This document shows positions 1-7,526 of a stretch of 64,000 bases of DNA, in pieces. The stretch spans positions 124,001 through 188,000 of the forward strand of contig CAYXBA010000003.1 in the NCBI GenBank assembly GCA_964463135.1, read 5' to 3'. Positions within the stretch are counted from its first letter, which is position 1; every line of letters begins with the position of its first letter. Source of the stretch: UBA6898 sp964463135 (GTDB lineage: Bacteria; Nitrospirota; Thermodesulfovibrionia; Thermodesulfovibrionales; UBA6898). The notes beneath the pieces were generated by a model that was given only the letters and a program-made list of their open reading frames with translations, searched no databases and was not told the DNA's origin. Both the position numbers and the translations under genes were made by a program.

Positions 1-254
1 TTAAGCGCTTCAACAATACCGGCGGTAAATGCCGTACTCGCCACAACATCAGGCTTCTCTGCCTCGATCCGCTTGCCGATCGTTTCGAGCTTGTGCCAGT
101 GGCTCATGGCATCATAATAAACTGGGGCATATCCCGCAGCTCTGAGGCTTCCCGCGATATAAACAAAACCGACATTCAACCATACACCAGCCGATTCCAC
201 AACACCGGCGTGATACGGAGGAGTAATAAGCATGACTTTATTGATCTTTTTCAT
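1..254 (-). CDS. B12-binding radical SAM protein, N-terminal part (cut by window edge)
   Basis: The 84 visible codons start with MKKINKVMLITPPYHAGV and look like the Rossmann-type cobalamin-binding domain at the front of BchE/P-methylase-type radical SAM enzymes: a hydrophobic first strand, a PPY motif, then the strand-helix pattern ending in KPDVVASTAF. The radical SAM cysteines would lie beyond the edge, so the reaction cannot be told. The start is the ATG at 254. A second gene of this class lies at 2702-4051 on the same strand, with a LuxE-like gene between them, suggesting one pathway. The family assignment rests only on this N-terminal domain. Confidence 0.7.
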   Translation of the reverse strand, partial: MKKINKVMLITPPYHAGVVESAGVWLNVGFVYIAGSLRAAGYAPVYYDAMSHWHKLETIGKRIEAEKPDVVASTAFTAGIVEAL

Positions 255-264
255 AGTCTCTATA

Positions 265-363
265 TTAAGCAATTTCTATACCATCGAGCAAGCAGAATTT
301 GGAGTTTTTTGAAATGACTTCATCCAGTTTGCGTTTATACGGAATACAGTTGGAGTAATCGCC
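265..363 (-). pseudogene. Orphan C-terminal coding fragment next to a CTGA repeat
   Basis: Read on the minus strand this stretch stays open for about 33 codons and ends ...NSKFCLLDGIEIA before a TAA at 265-267. It has no start: going upstream it runs into the CTGA repeat at 367-406 and hits a stop there. It looks like the tail of a lost gene whose front was replaced at the repeat. I cannot name the parent family. It could also be chance open frame, so confidence is low. Confidence 0.3.
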
Positions 364-366
364 TTT

Positions 367-406
367 GCTGAAAGCTGACTACTGATCCCTGAAGACTGAT
401 GGCTAT
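367..406. repeat. CTGA-rich dispersed repeat, copy 1
   Basis: A run of degenerate units of the form GCTGA-nnn-CTGA ends in GATGGCTATT. It touches the stop codon of the minus-strand gene at 406-744 (stop TAA directly followed by TAG CC ATC AG on the minus strand). It belongs to the family seen at 2485, 4058, 4509, 5486, 5617, 7754 and 17196. Confidence 0.6.
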
Positions 407-744
407 TAAAAGGTCATTGAATACTGCCACCAGATGCCAAGCCCGAAGACCGTCAAAAGAAAGACATGCTTGATGATCAGGAGTTTTCTGCGCCGCTTCT
501 CGGCCTCCGGGCCATAGACATTGTCAACATAGGTGAATGTCCTGCCTGCGCCGGTCGCAAAAACAATCACTACGCATACAATGCCGGTCCAGAAGAGCTG
601 TTTCTTCAGGCCGAGGATAACTGCGCCGACTTCTGTGGAAAAAACCTGCCTGCTGAGCCAATAGATGCCGAGGACCGTTGCTGCATAGCACCCTGCGGCA
701 AAGTCGTGGATAAAGCCGATGATGATCGTAAATGCCTTTTTCAT
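406..744 (-). CDS. Small three-helix inner-membrane protein, unknown function
   Basis: This 112-residue protein has three hydrophobic segments at about residues 5-30, 47-68 and 88-108, with a basic loop (KRRRK) before the last one. Histidines at about 12 and 93 sit in or near the membrane segments, a layout compatible with haem or metal binding in small cytochrome-b-like or CopD-like proteins, but no family motif decides it. It begins at ATG 744 with a weak GAGA element upstream and ends directly against a CTGA repeat. Neighbours on the same strand are a radical SAM gene and the LuxE-like gene. Function unknown. Confidence 0.65.
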   Translation of the reverse strand: MKKAFTIIIGFIHDFAAGCYAATVLGIYWLSRQVFSTEVGAVILGLKKQLFWTGIVCVVIVFATGAGRTFTYVDNVYGPEAEKRRRKLLIIKHVFLLTVFGLGIWWQYSMTF

Positions 745-953
745 GTTATCTCATACGGGCAGTTAAAACTGGCTTCTTGCCTTTCATGATTATGAAGGAG
801 GCAGATTGAAAAGTCAAAACAGCATCAAGATACGCAAAAAAATGATCAGAAATTTCCCGGCGGAAAAAAATTCACGGAAATTCCCGCAATCTCAATCGCC
901 TGGGCGTTAGTTGTCGAGGACAAAATACTTGGCCCCAGACAAAAATATTCATC

Positions 954-2462
954 CTACTTGCCCTTCGGAGGCTTCTTCTGCGCCGGCTTTTCAGACTTAA
1001 GCCCGGCAGGATGATCTTTCAATGCCTGTTTGTCCGCCTCTGACTTGTACCAGTCGAGCGGCCGGTCGGTCTGGTCCCTGAATGTTCCCAGGGCTTCGTC
1101 CCTCATCTCGGCTGCCTCGGCATCCTGCTGCGATACGAGGATCTCGTCAACTACCTGCGGGCAGGATGGAAGCGATCCGGGCCTTGCTTCGATCTCCTCG
1201 CGTATGCCCGGCTCCACCTTGGGGTCCTTTGCCATCGCCATCTTCAATTCAATAGAAAAGTTCACGTATCTCTCGAGCATACGGAATATCATGGAGTCAC
1301 CCATAGGGCTCCCCGCAGTCTCATCAGGCAGCGGTGACACCTTGCCGCCTTCGATCTTTGCACGGCCTACCATCTCGCAGCCCTGCCCGTTGTCCGTCGT
1401 ATATCCCAGGTTGTCGGTGATCACGGCAAGGACAGTAGGCACATTGGCAAGGTCCCAGTGTGCAAGAAGGCCTATCTCGCCGTCAGGAAGCGGTGAAAGG
1501 TCATCAATGCTCATTGCAAGCACCCTGCACCAAGGCGGCACAGGCCTGGTCCGCTGACGCTGCGGCAGCCCCTTTACAGAGCGGCGCAGCGAGTCATCAA
1601 AAAGGTTGGTTGCGGTCTCTGCCTCGCCAAGCACATTTACACAATGCGAGTTTGGTATGCCAAGCACCTCCCCGACCATAGCATAGTAATCCTCACGGGT
1701 TATTTTCCCAAAACGGCCTCTGTAACCGCCGCCATCACATATCCGGCTCCCCGGAGGAAGGCAGAATTTCATCTTCTTTCTTTTGCATGACTGAAAGAAA
1801 TAGACAAATGCAGACGTGGCGCCGATCAGCGCAACAGGGATCCCGCTCGCCTCTGATTCACGCAAAGCCTTGAGCAATTCGTTGATATGTATACCGGATT
1901 TGCCGAGCAGAAACATGCTGTCGCCAGTGCCGAAATGCTGCCTCGTCTGCTCCATGCCTATTGCCATGCCCATGGAGGGCGCCATCTCCGGACTGGGTGC
2001 AAGTATGAGGATACGGCAGCGTTTGCCTGCTTCAAAATCAGGGAAGAGATATGAGCCTGTCATCCTTTTGTTGGCCGAAAATACAAGCCTCTTGCCGTCT
2101 TCATCTCTGAAGATGCGGCCCCTCTGGGTTAGACTGGTAGTGCCTCCGGTCAGGCAGGCCATCACAGACTGCTCAAGCGGGAACGATGCAACAAGGTGGG
2201 TCTTGAAGACGTCGTTATAGACCATCGGGATATCCTGCCAGCGGTCTATATCACCGGGCCTTATCTTCTTGGCCTCGCAGAATTCATGGAAGATGGGGTT
2301 TGCCTGATACTGCAGGGCAAACATCCTGAGGCAGTAGTCGTTAAAGTCCGGAATATCAGCATCCACACCAGCCTCGATGAACCTCAGAACATCCTCGGTC
2401 AGGCGATGGCGCTCTGCTTCAGCATCAGATGGGCTCAGTGGAATAAAGGGTACCTTGGACAT
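954..2462 (-). CDS. LuxE-like acyl-protein synthetase (adenylate-forming)
   Basis: The 502-residue product resembles LuxE (long-chain-fatty-acid luciferin-component ligase, ANL superfamily), which activates fatty acids as acyl-AMP and transfers the acyl group to an enzyme cysteine. Seen are the P-loop-like TGGTTS at about residue 106, the GSRICDGGGYRG segment at about 238 and a conserved NVLGEAET stretch near 287. LuxE proteins are usually about 370 residues; this one has about 100 extra C-terminal residues ending in a Lys/Pro-rich tail. The ATG at 2462 is preceded by a near-perfect Shine-Dalgarno, AAGGAGG. No luxAB or luxC is present, so the role is probably lipid or acyl activation for a pathway shared with the adjacent radical SAM genes (inference). 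Confidence 0.8.
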   Translation of the reverse strand: MSKVPFIPLSPSDAEAERHRLTEDVLRFIEAGVDADIPDFNDYCLRMFALQYQANPIFHEFCEAKKIRPGDIDRWQDIPMVYNDVFKTHLVASFPLEQSVMACLTGGTTSLTQRGRIFRDEDGKRLVFSANKRMTGSYLFPDFEAGKRCRILILAPSPEMAPSMGMAIGMEQTRQHFGTGDSMFLLGKSGIHINELLKALRESEASGIPVALIGATSAFVYFFQSCKRKKMKFCLPPGSRICDGGGYRGRFGKITREDYYAMVGEVLGIPNSHCVNVLGEAETATNLFDDSLRRSVKGLPQRQRTRPVPPWCRVLAMSIDDLSPLPDGEIGLLAHWDLANVPTVLAVITDNLGYTTDNGQGCEMVGRAKIEGGKVSPLPDETAGSPMGDSMIFRMLERYVNFSIELKMAMAKDPKVEPGIREEIEARPGSLPSCPQVVDEILVSQQDAEAAEMRDEALGTFRDQTDRPLDWYKSEADKQALKDHPAGLKSEKPAQKKPPKGK

Positions 2463-2484
2463 TGGGAATGACCTCCTTGGTCGG

Positions 2485-2513
2485 GCTATCAGTTTTCAGC
2501 TCTCAGCTATCAG
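2485..2513. repeat. CTGA-rich dispersed repeat, copy 2
   Basis: The plus strand reads ATCAGTTTTCAGCTCTCAGC and continues TATCAG, so the repeat units face the opposite way from copy 1. It lies just upstream of the LuxE-like start (2462), beyond its ribosome binding site. The remaining bases up to 2701 hold no gene I can support. Confidence 0.55.
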
Positions 2514-2701
2514 ATCTCTCCGAACCATCTCTGTTCAAGCATTAGTATAACGGATACATAGGCAAGAAATATGCCCTTGATTCGGAAAAACAAGCATGAT
2601 CAAAATCCCTTTTAAAACAATGAGTTACATGAATGAACAGTGGCAGAGTCTGATTGCAGGATTTGGCTTGATGCACAATAAGAAGGCACGTCTGCCTAAC
2701 T

Positions 2702-4051
2702 TTAAGGCAGCTTACGTCGCCTTTTTTCAGACACTATCTTCTTCTCAGCCTTCCACTTTTCATATGCTATTTTGTAGCCCTGCCTGACCGGGATCTGGTT
2801 CATGAGCGACAGGACATGCGCCTGGGGAAAACCGGCCAGCGGGATATTGAACATGTGCTTTAAGACCCTCCCCAGCCGCAGCACTTCCAGAGAGGTCTCG
2901 TAGAACTGCTCTTCCCTCACCTCGGGAGTCATTGCCGGGTCGGGATGATCGAATAAGGCATACGCTCCGGAGTAGTATTCCCAGCCCATGTCTTTGTATA
3001 AATAGGGCTCATACTGCTCGCGAAGCCTCGTGCCCGGATAGGGCACCACCAGTGACGGATGCATGCTCACACCAAGACGATCTGCCAGTTCCACAGAGCG
3101 TTTAAAGTCATCCAGAGAGTCATCCCGGCTTCCGAGCATATAGAACAAAGAGACGTCAATGCCATGGTCCCTGATGGTGCGCACAGCCCGCTCCCGGTCC
3201 ACGCCGACTTTTCCATCAGCACCGTATGCCTTCAGGCTCTCGTCAGATATGGCGTCCCACCCCACCCAGACGGTCCGCATGCCGCTCTCGCGCGCAGCAT
3301 TCAGCATGCGTTTCCCTTCAGGCGCAAGTACCGGCCTAAGGCTGCCGAAGCCCATCCATTTTTTGCCGCTCCCTTTCAAGGCAGTAAAAAGATCGATGGC
3401 CCTCTGCGCCTGGCCGACCCACCAGATATTCTCGTCGCCGTTTATGTACATCTTCTCAGGAATTGCTGCCACGTCGCGCACCACGTGATCAATAGGCCGA
3501 AAACGGACCTTTGCACCCCAGAACGGTTTTACCGAACAGAATGCACAGTTGTAAGGACAACCGCGGGAAGTATTCACGATCCTGAACTGATGTTTGCGCT
3601 TGCCCTGCAGAAGGCCGTAAAGAGGGGTCGGAAGATCATCGAGGGGGATCTGCTCTCCGCGATAAAACGGTTTTAGCTGCCCGTTGAGAAAATCGCGCAG
3701 CACCTCGGGCCAGACCGACTCTGCCTCACCAATGACAACTGCATCCCCATGCTGCTTGGCCTCCTCAGGCATGGCAGAGGCATGCATGTTACCGAACACG
3801 ATCTTGATCCCCCGTGCCCGCAGTTTCGCAGCGATCGTGTACCCGCCCACGGCTGTAGGCGTCAGGATACTTATGGCCGCAAGATCGCACTGCACCCTTT
3901 CGATCGCCTCAGGGTCAGCACTGGCGCTGATCAGTTCGATCTCGATATCCGGATCCGCACGTCGGGTAAGCGCAGCGAGGTACTCGAGGCTCGGCGGAGC
4001 GACCGGGGTCCATCCGAACGGCAAAGGAGGGAAAATTATGCAGAGTTTCAT
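2702..4051 (-). CDS. B12-binding domain radical SAM protein
   Basis: This 449-residue enzyme has an N-terminal cobalamin-binding fold (residues about 1-140; GNMHAS and GEAESVWPE typical of the BchE/P-methylase type) followed by a radical SAM barrel with the 4Fe-4S motif CPYNCAFC near residue 165. Such enzymes cleave SAM and carry out methylations or ring rearrangements on lipids, pigments or antibiotics; the substrate here is unknown. It ends in a basic tail (EKRRRKLP). The ATG at 4051 has no visible Shine-Dalgarno because a CTGA repeat starts about 7 bases upstream, so its original 5' region may have been replaced. The LuxE-like gene follows downstream. Confidence 0.85.
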   Translation of the reverse strand: MKLCIIFPPLPFGWTPVAPPSLEYLAALTRRADPDIEIELISASADPEAIERVQCDLAAISILTPTAVGGYTIAAKLRARGIKIVFGNMHASAMPEEAKQHGDAVVIGEAESVWPEVLRDFLNGQLKPFYRGEQIPLDDLPTPLYGLLQGKRKHQFRIVNTSRGCPYNCAFCSVKPFWGAKVRFRPIDHVVRDVAAIPEKMYINGDENIWWVGQAQRAIDLFTALKGSGKKWMGFGSLRPVLAPEGKRMLNAARESGMRTVWVGWDAISDESLKAYGADGKVGVDRERAVRTIRDHGIDVSLFYMLGSRDDSLDDFKRSVELADRLGVSMHPSLVVPYPGTRLREQYEPYLYKDMGWEYYSGAYALFDHPDPAMTPEVREEQFYETSLEVLRLGRVLKHMFNIPLAGFPQAHVLSLMNQIPVRQGYKIAYEKWKAEKKIVSEKRRRKLP

Positions 4052-4057
4052 AAGAAA

Positions 4058-4144
4058 TAGCTATCAGTCATCAGCAATTAGCTATCAGCTCATATCCGAC
4101 AGCCGACAGAAACAAGCTATCAGCCATCAGCATTCAGTTCTCAG
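4058..4144. repeat. CTGA-rich repeat, copy 3 (left arm around the S23 gene)
   Basis: Degenerate units of AGCTATCAG and CATCAGC type fill about 87 bases between the radical SAM start and the S23 gene. The repeat supplies the last S23 codons and its TGA stop, reading AGAACTGAATGCTGATGGCT on the minus strand. It is inverted relative to copy 4 on the other side of the gene: both outer ends read roughly AATAGCYATCAG inward. Confidence 0.6.
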
Positions 4145-4486
4145 TTTCTGCATAAATGTTGTTAGCATCCGTTTCACTTCCACCACCTGACTCGCTAACT
4201 GTTGATACATTTGAGTATTAAGCAATTCAATTTCGTTCGCAAGTAGCAACAAGTATTCCAACTCACTTGCTGAGCCGGCAGCCATCTGAAGAAATCTGGC
4301 GAAATCGACATCACTGCTCCTGCAGCACCCCTCGGCAATATTAGCCGAGATCGAAACACTTGCACGTCTTATCTGGCTCGTCAATCCGTACAGTTCTTCT
4401 TTAGGGAATCCTGCAGTTGCCTTATAGACCGCAACAGTCAAAACATGGCTTTTTTGCCAAACTTTTAATTCTCTAAAATCCCGCAA
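4127..4486 (-). CDS. Four-helix-bundle protein, S23/23S rRNA intervening-sequence type
   Basis: The 119-residue protein has the hallmarks of the S23/IVP four-helix family: it starts MRDFRELKVWQKSH, has the FPKEELYGLTSQIRRA segment, then SISANIAEGC and a leucine-rich third and fourth helix. These proteins form small helical bundles; some are coded inside 23S rRNA intervening sequences and one branch (Avd) serves diversity-generating retroelements. No reverse transcriptase or rRNA is nearby. The gene sits alone between inverted CTGA repeats and its stop codon is part of the left one, so it looks like a small inserted cassette. Biological role unknown. Confidence 0.85.
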   Translation of the reverse strand: MRDFRELKVWQKSHVLTVAVYKATAGFPKEELYGLTSQIRRASVSISANIAEGCCRSSDVDFARFLQMAAGSASELEYLLLLANEIELLNTQMYQQLASQVVEVKRMLTTFMQKLRTEC

Positions 4487-4508
4487 CTTTGTCTCAGTGT
4501 TTAACTTA

Positions 4509-4583
4509 TAGCTGATGACTCATCACTGCTCTTGTTTCATTTTCTTGACTGATGGCTGACTGCTGATAGCTGATGGCTATTGT
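4509..4583. repeat. CTGA-rich repeat, copy 4 (right arm around the S23 gene)
   Basis: Units such as GCTGATGACT and GACTGATGGCTGACTGCTGA fill this stretch, which ends in GGCTATTGT directly against the stop codon of the ccsA-like gene (TGA at 4584-4586). It is the inverted counterpart of copy 3. Confidence 0.6.
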
Positions 4584-5408
4584 TCAATGCTCTATCCGGA
4601 ACCCGGAATGAAATGTTTCTACGGTAAACGGAATACCCCAGTAGCTGACAATCATGACCACAACAGCAATAAGCGCATACCAGGCCAGTTTCCTGCCACG
4701 CCAGCCGAAGGTAATACGTAGATGGAGATATATGCCGTACATAAGCCAGGAAATAAGAGACCATACCTCAACCGGGTCCCAGTTCCAGTAATTGCCCTTC
4801 ACCTGATTCGACCAGAATGCACCTGACACGATCATGAGGCCATACATGATGAAGCCACCAGCAACATACCGGTAACCAAGGATATCGAGATCCGGCAGAG
4901 CGGGTAATTTGTCATAGAAACCGCCGGAATATTTTTCCTTCAGGAGATATACCAAGCCAATCCCTGCTGCCATCAGAACAGAGCCGAATCCTGTTGATGC
5001 ACCGGTGATATGGATCCATATCCACCAGCTCTGCAGCGCAGGAGCAAGCGTTGCCGCTACATCCTTCATCAGAGTTCCTGCCCAGCCCAGCAGGACAAAA
5101 ACGATCGGCATAACAAACACGCCAAGAGGCCTGACTTTTTTTGAGGTAAACTGGAAGATCAGGAAGATCAGGACTGCCATGAAAGTCCCGAGGGTAATCG
5201 ACTCAGAGATTGAAATAAAAGGCGATATCCCGGTCTCGGCCCAGCGAAGGGCTATGACAGTAACATGCGGGATGAATCCGGCAAGGGCTGTATACAAACC
5301 GGCAAGAAACAGTTTCTCCTGCTTTGCAATGAGACCGAAGATATAGCTGAAAGTGCTTATGCCATACAGTCCTACAGCGGTCCAGAAACATATGAGTTCA
5401 GGTTTCAT
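4584..5408 (-). CDS. ccsA: Cytochrome c biogenesis protein CcsA/ResC (System II haem lyase subunit)
   Basis: This 274-residue polytopic membrane protein carries the tryptophan-rich haem-handling WWD-type motif, here NYWNWDPVEVWSLI, with histidines at about 133 (WIWIHI), 229 and 266 placed as in CcsA haem ligands. CcsA works with ResB/Ccs1 to carry haem across the inner membrane and attach it to CXXCH cytochromes. About eight membrane helices are visible. The ATG at 5408 follows a good GAGGTGATT element. ResB-like partners lie at 7781 and 15175, not adjacent. The many cytochromes in the window are its plausible clients. Confidence 0.88.
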   Translation of the reverse strand: MKPELICFWTAVGLYGISTFSYIFGLIAKQEKLFLAGLYTALAGFIPHVTVIALRWAETGISPFISISESITLGTFMAVLIFLIFQFTSKKVRPLGVFVMPIVFVLLGWAGTLMKDVAATLAPALQSWWIWIHITGASTGFGSVLMAAGIGLVYLLKEKYSGGFYDKLPALPDLDILGYRYVAGGFIMYGLMIVSGAFWSNQVKGNYWNWDPVEVWSLISWLMYGIYLHLRITFGWRGRKLAWYALIAVVVMIVSYWGIPFTVETFHSGFRIEH

Positions 5409-5485
5409 ATAATCACCTCAGGCAAATAACATTCTTTAATATTTATTTAACCACAATTACGCACGTTAAGACAATTGCACCACAG

Positions 5486-5541
5486 AGAAGCTTTCAGCTG
5501 TCGGTTGTCAGCGTTCAGTTGGGAGCAATGGAGCCGTCAAC
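5486..5541. repeat. 56-bp CTGA element, first of a direct pair
   Basis: The plus strand starts GAAGCTTTCAGCTGTC and ends ATGGAGCCGTCAAC. A near-identical copy lies at 5617-5673, with only a few mismatches. The two bracket a coding fragment on the minus strand, and the second copy truncates the hipA remnant. Together with the two hipA pieces it fills the 370-base stretch between ccsA and hipB. Confidence 0.65.
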
Positions 5542-5616
5542 GAGCAAGCCGAACTCCTTGCTCCCACTCATCGAGCATTGTCTCACCAATCTCCCGGAAT
5601 TCAGGATGCTCGCTAA
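5537..5616 (-). pseudogene. C-terminal coding fragment, possibly the tail of hipA
   Basis: Between the two 56-bp repeats the minus strand codes FSEHPEFREIGETMLDEWEQ followed by GVRLAR and a TGA at 5537-5539. The composition is clearly protein-like, with no start. It lies downstream of, and on the same strand as, a truncated hipA start, so it may be hipA's last residues after an internal deletion. I could not confirm the match to a HipA C-terminus. Confidence 0.45.
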
Positions 5617-5673
5617 AGAAGCTTTCAGCGGTCAGTTGTCAGCGTTCAGTTTGGAGCAATGGAGCTGTCAACA
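5617..5673. repeat. 56-bp CTGA element, second of a direct pair
   Basis: This copy starts AGAAGCTTTCAGCGGTCAGT and ends at AGCTGTCAAC, close to the element at 5486-5541. It supplies the last six or so codons and the stop of the hipA remnant, so it marks the deletion junction inside that gene. Confidence 0.65.
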
Positions 5674-5783
5674 GGAGTCAAAGGGTCATATGCAAAAACA
5701 TGACGATATCTGTCTTCGCTTCCAAGCAGTCCGGTACGCCTGCCAGACACCCAGACAACAAGATTATCAGAGCCTGTCTTCAC
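5646..5783 (-). pseudogene. Truncated hipA-like toxin kinase, N-terminal remnant
   Basis: A 45-codon frame starts at GTG 5783, overlapping the hipB stop by four bases (GTGA) as in hipBA operons. It codes VKTGSDNLVVWVSGRRTGLL and, a little later, HVFAYDPLTPV, matching the HipA N-terminal pattern of L-VW-nG-xxG-L followed by F-x-YD. The frame then enters a CTGA element and stops. Full HipA kinases are over 400 residues, so the kinase core is missing and the toxin cannot work. The HipA identity comes from pattern and context, not from a search. Confidence 0.65.
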
Positions 5784-6022
5784 TTCTGCTCATCCTGCAG
5801 ATCTTCCAGCGTTGGCGGAGATCCAGCAGAGCGAACCACAAGCTCCAGACCGAGTGAACCCAGCAAGCGCATAAGTTTTCTCACACCGATTTCCTGCACT
5901 GTACCGGATTCAATCTGACTGATCGTTGACCGACTCATTGATAACATCCTCGCAAGTTCTGCCTGCGATAAGCCGCGTTTTTTTCGAACAGAGCGTATTT
6001 TATTGCCTATATCTAAAAGCAT
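5780..6022 (-). CDS. HipB-like XRE-family HTH antitoxin/regulator
   Basis: An 80-residue helix-turn-helix protein is read from the ATG at 6022 (MLLDIGNKIRSVRKK). The HTH spans about residues 18-45 (LSQAELARMLSMSRSTISQI), followed by a HipB-like strand LGLELVVRS. The frame could extend to a TTG at 6061, but that would place coding sequence over an AT-rich palindrome better explained as an operator, and neither start has a clear Shine-Dalgarno. Its partner hipA is broken just downstream, so this is an orphan antitoxin that may survive as an autorepressor. Confidence 0.8.
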   Translation of the reverse strand: MLLDIGNKIRSVRKKRGLSQAELARMLSMSRSTISQIESGTVQEIGVRKLMRLLGSLGLELVVRSAGSPPTLEDLQDEQK

Positions 6023-6030
6023 TAATGTAT

Positions 6031-6083
6031 TGTATATAATACATATTTGAATGTAAAGCAATTATTGTTTTATATGTAATACA
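6031..6083. promoter_or_regulatory. Paired palindromes, candidate HipB operators
   Basis: Two TGTA/TACA palindromes lie just upstream of the hipB ATG: TGTATATAATACA at 6031-6043 and TGTAATACA at 6075-6083. Their centres are about 42 bases apart, roughly four helical turns, which would place two bound dimers on the same face of the DNA. Autoregulation through paired operators is usual for HipB-type proteins; binding here is inferred. Confidence 0.45.
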
Positions 6084-6144
6084 ATATATCGCAAACACAG
6101 GGATGTAACAGTCAATGCCCCGGCTGCTGGACTCCCTGTGAGGC

Positions 6145-6173
6145 TTATCAGACATTGCTGGCGAATCTGATAA
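6145..6173. repeat. Inverted repeat with 8-bp perfect arms
   Basis: TTATCAGA at 6145-6152 and TCTGATAA at 6166-6173 are exact reverse complements around a 13-base loop. There is no T-tract on either side, so it is not a clear terminator. It lies between the divergent hipB and ATPase genes. Confidence 0.4.
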
Positions 6174-6231
6174 ATGGAAAGCATAAATGATGTGCGCATA
6201 TGGATACGCCAGTTTGAACCTAACAAGCAAT

Positions 6232-6293
6232 AATACTAATTTAACCTTTAAAGTTAAATTAGTATTGACAGCAAGCTAATCCTTATATATCAT
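6232..6293 (+). promoter_or_regulatory. 14-bp palindrome overlapping a sigma-70-type promoter
   Basis: AATACTAATTTAAC (6232-6245) and GTTAAATTAGTATT (6253-6266) are perfect inverted arms around a 7-base centre. The right arm runs into a consensus -35 TTGACA at 6265-6270, followed after 17 bases by a -10 TATCAT at 6288-6293. Transcription would begin at about 6300, which is the A of the ATPase ATG, so the mRNA would be leaderless; no Shine-Dalgarno is present. The palindrome overlapping the -35 box is a natural repressor site. Confidence 0.6.
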
Positions 6294-6299
6294 AGAGTT

Positions 6300-7526
6300 A
6301 TGTACATACACCGTACAATAGAAAAACTTCTTCCAGGCATACTTGCCACCTTTCCGTGTCTGGCAGTTACCGGTCCAAGACAATCTGGTAAATCGACTCT
6401 ACTTCAGCATGCCTTGCCCAAATATCGCTACATAACCCTGGATGATCCGGCTGTATTGGAACTGGCAACCTCTGATCCTGTTTTCTTTCTTGATGCACAA
6501 GGGGAACACTGCATAATAGATGAGATCCAGCTTGCTCCCGGCATCCTCTCCTATGTCAAAATGCGGGTAGATGCAGACCGTAGCCGTTACGGACGCTTTG
6601 TTTTCACTGGTTCACAGCAGTTCGGCATGATCCGCAATCTGGGTGATTCTTTGGCCGGTCGTATTGCCCTGCTTGACTTGCTCCCCTTTGCCGCTGGAGA
6701 ACTGCAGCAGGCGACTGAAGTCACAGGGGGATTGGAGCTTTTTATCACTTCCTCTCTGAAAGGCACGTATCCCCAACTTGCCACAACTCCGGAAATTGAC
6801 CGAAGACTCTGGTATTCATCCTATATTCAAACGTATCTGGAACGGGATATCCGCTCCCTGTATGATATCGGTAGTCTTCGGGAGTTCCATCGATTCATGC
6901 AACTTCTGGCAATACGCTGCAGCCAGCCCCTCAATATGAGCACATTTGCAACAGATATTGGAGTTAGTGTCACAACAATTAAACGTTGGTTGTCGGTTCT
7001 GGAAGCTGGTCGCATTATCTTTATCCTTCCCCCCTATTTCAACAACAGGGGCAAACGAGTTACTAAAATGCCTAAAATATACTTTCTTGACACCGGGCTT
7101 GCGTGTCACCTTGCCGGAGTGCGCGATCAGGAACAACTGACAGAAGGCCCAATGGCAGGGGCTTTATTTGAAAACTACTGTCTACAGGAAACGATAAAGT
7201 GCTTTTCCAACCATGGCGAGCAGCCGCGCATATCCTACCTGAGAACAAATAACGGGCTGGAAGTTGATCTGATCATAGAATGGCAAAACATGAAAGAACT
7301 GCCGGTTGAGATAAAATTAAGCAGAACACCAACAGCAAACATGGCATCAGGTCTTACACGCTACGCTTCATTATTCGCAAAATCCATACAGGAAGATGGA
7401 TTGCTGCTGTGTCTGGAAGATGGAGAACGCCAAATATGCCGCGGCGTTAAATCAATTGGTGTAGAAGCATATCTGCATATGCTTCAAAAGCGGCTAAATC
7501 TTTCGGGTGCGAAAACAGACTCATGA
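6300..7526 (+). CDS. AAA ATPase with DUF4143 C-terminal domain
   Basis: The 408-residue protein has a Walker A GPRQSGKST at residues 25-33, a Walker B-like HCIIDEI at about 70-76 and a sensor-like VFTGSQQ segment, followed by a winged-helix-like region (FATDIGVSVTTIKRWL) and a C-terminal DUF4143 domain with GLEVDLII...PVEIKLS, the E-D-ExK layout of PD-(D/E)XK nuclease folds. This class is common, often horizontally moved and functionally unclear; roles in defence or mobile DNA are suspected. It is probably leaderless from the promoter just upstream, and its stop overlaps the next ATG (ATGA). Confidence 0.85.
   Translation: MYIHRTIEKLLPGILATFPCLAVTGPRQSGKSTLLQHALPKYRYITLDDPAVLELATSDPVFFLDAQGEHCIIDEIQLAPGILSYVKMRVDADRSRYGRFVFTGSQQFGMIRNLGDSLAGRIALLDLLPFAAGELQQATEVTGGLELFITSSLKGTYPQLATTPEIDRRLWYSSYIQTYLERDIRSLYDIGSLREFHRFMQLLAIRCSQPLNMSTFATDIGVSVTTIKRWLSVLEAGRIIFILPPYFNNRGKRVTKMPKIYFLDTGLACHLAGVRDQEQLTEGPMAGALFENYCLQETIKCFSNHGEQPRISYLRTNNGLEVDLIIEWQNMKELPVEIKLSRTPTANMASGLTRYASLFAKSIQEDGLLLCLEDGERQICRGVKSIGVEAYLHMLQKRLNLSGAKTDS

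Noticed and set aside
4127..4486. S23 gene as Avd of a diversity-generating retroelement
   Set aside because: No reverse transcriptase, template repeat or variable C-type lectin gene is seen nearby.
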